From contig NC_055996.1 of NCBI RefSeq assembly GCF_018446385.1, positions 51,692,365-51,756,364 on the forward strand: DNA of 64,000 bases, written 5' to 3'. The position numbers and the translations under genes are program-made. Positions 58,257 through 64,000 of this stretch are shown piece after piece. This DNA is from Zingiber officinale (Eukaryota > Streptophyta > Magnoliopsida > Zingiberales > Zingiberaceae). How positions within the stretch are numbered: the first letter of the stretch is position 1; each line of letters begins with the position of its first letter. The notes below the pieces were generated by a model, which had not been told where the DNA came from, made no database searches, and worked only from the letters and a program-made list of their open reading frames with translations.

Positions 58257-59213
58257 TGATGCAGTGATATGAGGGGCCCTACCTTGCAGCCATAGTGGAG
58301 GTCAAAGTCAAGGCGGACAACGCTTAGAAGTCATTTGTCCATCGGACGAGCATGTCCTGATCGGGAAGAGAAAGGCTCGATCCGATATCACCTTTAACTC
58401 GGCTATGAGCCAAGCACCCGACGCTCAAATAAGAGGACGACAAAGGGAGCAGTATACAGAAACCGGGCTGAGCGGCTCTTCCGCTCAGTCTAGCAGCAAA
58501 CTCGACATCAGCCGACCACGCGGATACTTCCGGCCGAGCGGCTATCCCGCTCGGCCCAGCAACAGAGCACGCAGATAGTGGACTTCTGGTCGAGCGGCTA
58601 TCCCGCTCGGCCCAGCAATAAAGCATGCGGACAGTGGACTTCCGGCCGAGCGACTATCCCGCTCGGCCCAACAACAGACAACACGCAGACAACGGAATTC
58701 CGACCGAGCAGCTATTCCACTCGGCCAAGCAACAGCCACAGCAGACTATCTTTTGACATCCTTTTGGGAGTTAGTGTCGTTGACAGGCGACATGGTTAGA
58801 CAGGATCGTACGGCGGAAGCTTCCACTGTCACTTCAGATATATGCTCAACCTGTTAAGGTACTGTGTCAGGGACACTTTACTGACGAGTCTTTTCAGGAA
58901 AAACTTGAGGACGCGTACCTGCCTTAGGAAGCATGCACGCGCGCTACAGGAGCTCTATATAAAGGGGGGTCCAAGCATCAACGAAGGTATGTAATATTTT
59001 ACTATTACACTACAGTCTTTTTGTTGCTCCGCTCTTTGCTGCTTCTTCTTCGTCGAAGACTGACTTGAGCGTCAGAGAGTCATCGTCGGGGACTATTTCC
59101 GTGGCTCGGTACTGATGCAATTATATTACAGGTCGGAGCAAAATCCATTGGACATCAACAGAAATATCATATCCTCAATATATATTTATCTCATCAATTT
59201 TCGGACAATATGA
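58257..59213 (+). repeat. 3' LTR of the pol-less Tat element
   Basis: About 957 bp. It has a TATA box at 58954-58963 (CTATATAAAG) and the 56-bp hairpin array at 58465-58730 (units at 58532, 58588, 58644). It ends GACAATATGA where the other LTR has GACAAGATCA. Confidence 0.88.
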
Positions 59214-59391
59214 GATAACATATAGTACGTGGTACGTGTTCAGATCTTGCTACACATGGGCACACATTTACAAGCTCTCTCTGGACACACCTATACATCA
59301 CCTAGTAGATGACGAAAGGGTCTTTGAACGCAAGGCATGTATGGAGAAACGATGCACGCAGGTAGATATACATATATATAGACAAATGACT

Positions 59392-60520
59392 TCAAGCAGT
59401 TGGGTAGGAAGCTTGCATGGCGATACCACACAGCCCTTCCTTAGCATCCACGTCCCTTTCCATCCTTATGTAGCCGTTCTCCCCCCAATCGGCACCCCAA
59501 GAATTCTTCACCAGCCAGTACTTGCTGCCATCGCTCGTCGCGCCGTAGCCCACCGCTGTGACGCCGTGGTCGAGATCAGTTCCGCATTCCCCCGTGAAGA
59601 CGCCGCCGTTGTAGAACTGGAAGGCCGATCCGCTGGCCTCTATCGCCACAGACACCGGCTGGTGGGCCACGGCCTTGCGGAGCGCCGCCTCATCGTCAGC
59701 AGGCACGTCCTCGTACCCACTGATGGCGGCGGCGGAGGGGGAGGATTTCTGCTTGCTGCAGGTGCCGTCGGTGGCCTGGTAAGGGTACTTGGTCTCGGTG
59801 GCGAGGCCGCCGTTGTTGATGATGAACTCGAACGCGTTGTCCATGAGGCCGCCGTTGCAGCCTTGGTCCTCGCCGTGGACGTCGCAGTCCACCAGCTGCT
59901 GCTAGGAGAGAGAGATCAACTTGCCAGCGGTGAGCTTGGTGATGCCCTCCATCGCCGCCACTGCCGAGAACGCCCAGCAACATCCTGTTTTGCTCGAGCA
60001 AACGAATTAGATTCCGTTGGAGCAATAATTAACTAAATTATTGTTCCTCCAAATTATGCATACCACACTGCCCTTGATCTTTGATGGGAGTGACTGCTCC
60101 TTTGGTCCTCCAGTCGACGCTCTTCGGCGTCGCGGACACGTTCTCGTACATGAATCCTCCCTTCCTGATCGGCTTCGCCGCGATCATATTCTTGAAGCCA
60201 GTGTAGGAAGATTTGAACTCCTCGTTGGTCATGTCGGCGAACTGGTTGATGCCCAGCGAGTACTTGTGCTTGCCGGCGGCGTTGAACGAGTCGATGAGCT
60301 CGACGTTGGACTTGAAGATGTCGAAGCGGCGCTGCTTCTCTGCGTCATCGCGGTAGACGCGCCCGTGCTGCGCCATCCACCGCTCGTGCCTCTCTGCCAT
60401 GGACATGCTCTCTGGATAACTTAGCTTGCGCCCCCAAGCGGTGCTTGATATTACAGCGAACAAGGCCGCCAAGACGAGGCATTGCTTCACGGTGAAGGCG
60501 GCGGCTGGAATTCTACCCAT
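59392..60520 (-). pseudogene. SAG39/SAG12-type papain-family cysteine protease, one in-frame stop
   Basis: Exon 1 is 60520-60064, the intron 60063-59985 (79 bp, GT...AG), and exon 2 59984-59392; 349 codons in total without the stop, usual for the family. An N-terminal signal peptide (about residues 9-30, QCLVLAALFAVISSTAWG) is followed by the I29 propeptide with the ERFNIN pattern (ERHERWMAQHGRVYRDD, RRFDIFKSNVELIDSFN) and GINQFADMTNEEF. The mature enzyme has catalytic Cys in GCCWAFS, His in [12 protein letters not shown] and Asn in [13 protein letters not shown], all intact. Codon 180 (59902-59904) is TAG where the family has Glu (LSEQQLVDCD), so the product would stop soon after the catalytic Cys. 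Everything else looks functional. Such proteases work in the vacuole or secretory route during senescence. Confidence 0.92.
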
Positions 60521-60614
60521 CAGCTGCTCTCGAAACGCTTTTACAAGTGATTAATTAATCAGTTAATCGATCAACTAATTCAAGCTTAGTGAGAGATTAA
60601 GCGACGGGCTTCGA

Positions 60615-60624
60615 CTATTTATAG
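60615..60624 (-). promoter_or_regulatory. TATA box of the cysteine protease gene
   Basis: The minus strand CTATAAATAG lies 95 bases upstream of the ATG at 60520, at a normal distance for a plant core promoter with a leader of about 65 bases. Confidence 0.75.
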
Positions 60625-61319
60625 ATCTGCTCTGTTCTGCTTGTTCTGCTCTGTTCTTGCTGCTGCCGTGGAATACGTTGCGTTGCGAGATTAATTTAAT
60701 TGGAAGACTCCGTAATTACTGGATTAATCGTGATCGAGATCCAACGATCACACGTCTCTTCTTTGCGAAAATCGTACGCAGAGTTCTGTTCTTGGTTTGA
60801 GACGTCGATAATTAGTTAACAATTAATCGGAGCCATTCATGGAGCATCCAGTGAAAGGGACTTCAAATAGATAGAAATCTTTGCACTAAGATCTATTTGA
60901 TTTAATAATAAAAGATAATTTCTAAAAAAACTAAATAGACGTTTATATTGACCCTTGAACTTAAAATAACTTATAAAAGATAAAAAAAATTCTAACCACT
61001 AAAAATTTTAAAATTACAAAAAATACTAAAAAGGTTGTTCGAGCCTTTAAATGACCCTAATGATATTTTTTTAATCTAAAATTTGCCGATTATAAGTTTT
61101 ACTAGATTATAAATATAGATCTTTAAACGAGTTTCAATATACATCATAGATCATCTTATTATAATACTCGATTTAATAGTTATGGTCCGTTAAAACTCAC
61201 CTCCTCTTGCATTAGTTATCGCCTGTATTGAAAAAAACTCATCCTCAAATTTACAGTACTATCATCAACTGATAACCCAAGAGACAAATCCTCTAACATC
61301 AACCTATTATCCTGACATG
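60625..61319. other. Upstream region of the protease and AT-rich spacer
   Basis: 60625-60850 is probable promoter sequence with GATTAATTTAATTGG-type words. 60850-61319 is AT-rich with no gene recognised; its last part may be a decayed continuation of the kinase. Confidence 0.5.
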
Positions 61320-61751
61320 AGTGTTGTTCATTATCGGGTCAATTTTCAAAAGTTTGAAATTTGAGGCGATCCAATTTGCATCTAATAATATATTTGTGGT
61401 CTTTACATCTCGATGTATGATGGTGTTTGTTATGCCAATCTAAAGATAATGCAGTCCATGCATAGCCCCAATGCAGACCTCAAGTATTTGCTTCAATGGA
61501 AGTGATGGCTCTTGTGTATTATATAGGTGTTCACAAAGTGTATCATGAGCCATATAATCATAAACTGAGATCGGTTCATAGTTCACCTCAAAGTAATCAG
61601 TCAAAGAACAAGATTTATGTGTCATCGAGGCTTGGATAACATCACAATTCCAATCTAGAATTCATGGACACCTTGCTCTGACATTGGGTTACCACGCTTG
61701 ATCATGTCTTTCATGGTCCTATCATCAATCTCCCTAAGATCCCAACCCCAC
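61320..61751 (-). pseudogene. FERONIA-like (CrRLK1L) receptor kinase, kinase domain after the glycine loop
   Basis: The minus strand gives, in drifting frames, REIDDRTMKDMIKRGNPM (VAIK lysine region), [74 protein letters not shown] (catalytic loop HRDxKxxN) and [10 protein letters not shown] where SDFGLSK is expected. The KRGNPMSEQGVHEF and YDYMAHGTL..HLY blocks are diagnostic of CrRLK1L kinases. Several stops and the lost DFG make it dead. It begins at the LTR edge 61752, in the glycine loop, and complements the fragment at 20139-20430. Confidence 0.85.
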
Positions 61752-62296
61752 TGATCTCGTCCGGAAGCTGAGTCAGACAGAGACGGTCGCGGTGTTGACG
61801 GAAAGTCGTTGGGCCTCCTAAATGACCTGGCAACCCGCTGAAAAGCTTCCACGAGCGGATGACGACGGGGATGGTGAAGCTGCTGATCCTGCGCATACTC
61901 AGACAAACCCCCTTCACGTTAGAGGCCAGAAACCAGGGAAAAAACCCTCGGATCATGCCCTCTAATGCTTAAGTCAGGTACTTTTCTCCCAGAAGAAACA
62001 GATAAAGCAGAAAAAGTAAAAGACTGGTAAGAAAGGACGAGTGAGCGTACCTGCATAAGGGACAAAACATCCCTTTTTATACTGCAACTGATGCTTCTGG
62101 AATCTGATGAGTGTCAGGGAATGTCGGATGTCAGGCTTTGTCTAGCGGTGGATGACACGTGGCGTCCTCCTATAGGTCTAGGGAGGAATCAAAGGGCTAT
62201 GAACACCCGACCATAGGCATATTCTCTGACAGGCAGCGATTATTCCCTGACAAATCGTTGCGATTCCTTGGCTTGCTTGTCGTGTAGCGTCCGACC
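61752..62296 (-). repeat. LTR fragment of the first Tat family
   Basis: It matches 18572-19130 throughout, with differences mostly C/T and G/A and a 9-base gap near 61790. The inner edge TGATCTCG is the LTR terminus, and the neighbouring 5 bases, CCCAC, resemble the CCCGC beside the LTR at 20139. The other end is cut by the next LTR, which begins at 62297. Confidence 0.9.
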
Positions 62297-62469
62297 TGTT
62301 GGTACAATACTCCCTAAGTCAAGGTTGACAATGTTAACTGAGCTTGAATTGAGTCAAGCTCGAGTCTTGATGTTATGGTTTCGATGTTTGACAATACATA
62401 TAATCAATACATGAAGATTGCAGGTGCAATTGTTCATGTGTGAAGGAGAGTCAAGTAGGTCAAGGTTGA

Positions 62470-62975
62470 CTGGATACTTGACGGGAAAATCCTGGTGAGT
62501 GAAGCCAGGTGAAAGTCCTAACTGGGAAGTTAGGCAGAAAGAAAGTCCTAGTGAGCGAAGCTAGGCAGAAGGAAATCCTGGTGAGTGAAGCCAGGTGAAA
62601 GCCCTAGTGAGTGAAGCTAGGCAGAAGAAAATCCTGGTGAGTGAAGCTGGGTGAAATACCTAGTAAGTGAAGATAGGCAATTTGAAGTCCTGGTGAGTGA
62701 AGCCAGGCAGACATGAAGTCCTAGTGAGTTAAGCTAGGCAGAAGGAAATCCTGGTGAGTGAAGCCAGGTGAAAGCCCTAGTGAGTGAAGCTAGGCAAAAG
62801 GAAATTCTAGTGAGTGAAGCCAGGTGAAAGCCCTAGTGAGTGAAGTTAGACAGAAGAAAATCCTGGTGAGTGAAGCCGGGTGAAAGACCTAGTGAGTGAA
62901 GCTAAGCAATTGGAAGTCCTGGTGAGTGAAGCCAGGCAGACATGAAGTCCTAGTGAGTGAAGCTAGGCAGAAGGA
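62470..62975. repeat. Tandem array of units of about 29 bp
   Basis: Alternating phrases GTCCTAGTGAGTGAAGCTAGG and ATCCTGGTGAGTGAAGCCAGG (each written here with its 21st base; the shared core is CCT-GTGAGTGAAGC-AGG) recur about 16 times with drift at 27-30 base spacing. Confidence 0.9.
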
Positions 62976-62978
62976 AAG

Positions 62979-63285
62979 TCCAAGTAGGTCAAAGGGATTG
63001 ACTGGATACTTGGCACAAGGAAAATCCAAATGGATCAAGAATGATCGGACATCTGGTGTTGGGAAGTCCAAGTAGGTCAAAGGGATTGACTGGATACTTG
63101 GCACAAGGAAAATCCATATGGATCAAGGATGATCGGACATCTGGTGTTGGGAAGTCCAAGTACGTCAAAGGGATTGACCGGATACTTGACACGAGGAAAT
63201 CCAGATGGGTCAAGGTTGACCAGACATCTGGTGGAAGTTCAAGTGGGTCAAAGGGATTGACCGGATGCTTGGTAAGGGAGTCCTA
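62979..63285. repeat. Tandem array of units of about 87 bp
   Basis: GTCCAAGTAGGTCAAAGGG begins units at 62979, 63066, 63154 and, changed, at 63237. Each holds GGATACTTGGCAC and CGGACATCTGGTG phrases. Confidence 0.9.
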
Positions 63286-63394
63286 GCAGGTCAAGGGTGA
63301 CTAGATGCTAGACATGATGTACCAACAGGTCATGGTTAACCGGATGTTGGTTTAGGGGACTTTGGACTTGGTTTTGGGCCAAAACCATGAGTTG

Positions 63395-63720
63395 GATCGA
63401 TCAGCCGATCGATTGGCTCATGCCCAATCGTTCAGCTGATCGATTGGGCAAATCCCCACGACAACCTTCTCCCAATCGATCAATGGATCGATTGGGGAGA
63501 AGTGTCGCGCGAACAAAACAGCTCTAGATCGATCGGCCGATCGATCCAGAGCCACCAATCGATCAGTGGATCGATTGGGAGGCATGACTTCGCGCAATAA
63601 GCCCTGGATCGATCAGCCGATCGATCCAGGCAATTCCCGAGAGCACAGAGGCGCTCTGGATCGATCAGCCGATCGATCCAAAGCCTCCCTGATCGATTGG
63701 GAGCAATCCAATCGATCGGG
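63395..63720. repeat. Array of near-palindromic CGATCGAT units
   Basis: About eight units of the type ATCGATCAGCCGATCGAT are separated by 5-35 bases. Sequence type and arrangement match 31775-32125, although the two host LTRs are otherwise unrelated. Confidence 0.88.
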
Positions 63721-64000
63721 ATCCGACCGTTGGCGTCGTATTTAGCTACTGGCAAGCTGTTCTCTCGGTAGAACTTCCACGGCTTTCATCTCCGATCCTT
63801 ACAGCGACTCCAGCCACTTCTCCACAATTCTCATGCCAGATCTTGAAGGTTCTTGGAGGTTCTTCCAAGTCAAGAGGCGGATCTACAGCGAGAAGAAGAA
63901 ATCTAGGGTTAGGGTTTTCTTGTGCAAACTTGTAAGCTTTTGCTTGTATTTTGTTCCCTTTCCCTTTCTTCTTGTAGTGTGAACTTGTAGGGATTCTCCG

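Larger units (their letters stand above)
27442..59213 (+). mobile_element. Pol-less Tat-type Ty3/gypsy element, heavily invaded
   Basis: Direct LTRs lie at 27442-28462 and 58257-59213 (TGATGC...GACAAGATCA), at roughly 85-88% identity by eye, so this is an old insertion. Between them on the plus strand are a primer-like site, gag and protease, but no RT, RNase H or integrase. A 37-bp minisatellite and a minus-strand three-exon gene follow, then a polypurine tract (TTGAGGGGAGACTTG). Without the insertions at 30029-32372 and 33308-54552 it is about 8.2 kb. No 5-bp target duplication is visible (left GGCAG, right GATAA). It resembles non-autonomous gag-bearing derivatives that borrow pol from relatives. 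Confidence 0.85.
62297..64000 (+). repeat. LTR of a further (probably copia) element, continuing past the window
   Basis: It starts TGTTGGTACAATACTCCC inside the Tat LTR. No coding region lies within the window. It contains three successive arrays (62470-62975, 62979-63285, 63395-63720) and then a leader-like segment ending in TTTGTTCCCTTTCCCTTTC (63950-63968), as seen before the end of copia LTRs. The assignment to copia rests on the LTR start and length only. Confidence 0.6.

Noticed and set aside
59236-60036. 266-codon plus-strand ORF
   Set aside because: It is the antisense shadow of the GC-rich protease exon 2 and intron; the minus strand carries all catalytic motifs.

Overview
This is a window of plant nuclear DNA, made almost entirely of nested LTR retrotransposons around a few pieces of host gene. 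Plant-only families are present: Ty1/copia, Tat-lineage and chromodomain Ty3/gypsy, and a CACTA transposon with CACTACAAGAAAA ends. The host genes also fit: a SAG39/SAG12-type papain-family protease, and FERONIA-like receptor-kinase fragments. The protease exons are strongly GC-rich at third codon positions, which is typical of monocots. I infer a monocot with a large genome; a Zingiberales-like species is only a weak guess.

Layout. (1) 1-20138: a Tat-lineage Ty3/gypsy element on the minus strand with its left end outside the window. It has LTR, gag, protease, RT, RNase H, a second RNase H and integrase, then a spliced gene on the opposite strand. A young Ty1/copia element (4287-13656, TSD CTCCT) splits its integrase. 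(2) 20139-27441: old sequence with the N-terminal side of a FERONIA-like kinase domain cut at the glycine loop, a gypsy gag relic, LTR scraps, a degenerate copy of the cysteine protease 3' flank, and a chromovirus-type solo LTR (23549-26698, TSD CCAAA). (3) 27442-59213: a second, pol-less Tat-type element on the plus strand (LTR, gag, protease, 37-bp minisatellite, antisense three-exon gene, LTR). It was invaded by a solo LTR (30029-32372) and by a minus-strand copia element (33308-54552, TSD TCTAC). The copia element contains a chromodomain gypsy element (39030-53159, TSD TCTAG), which contains a CACTA transposon (44925-48423, TSD TTA). The CACTA element carries captured pieces of a ribosomal protein S5 gene and a 3-methyladenine-DNA glycosylase gene. 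(4) 59214-64000: the SAG39-like protease gene (minus strand, two exons, one in-frame stop), the C-terminal side of the FERONIA-like kinase domain, an LTR of the first Tat family beside it, and the start of another LTR full of tandem repeats.

Most interesting points. Both Tat elements carry an antisense gene with the same plan: a TATA-like box, a Transposase_28-like first exon, a low-complexity second exon, a coiled-coil third exon, and two short GT-AG introns. The two kinase fragments meet the same LTR family at the same codons, with nearly matching 5-bp flanks. They lie in an order that implies a tandem duplication or rearrangement about 42 kb long. All coding statements come from reading translations by eye; no database search was possible.
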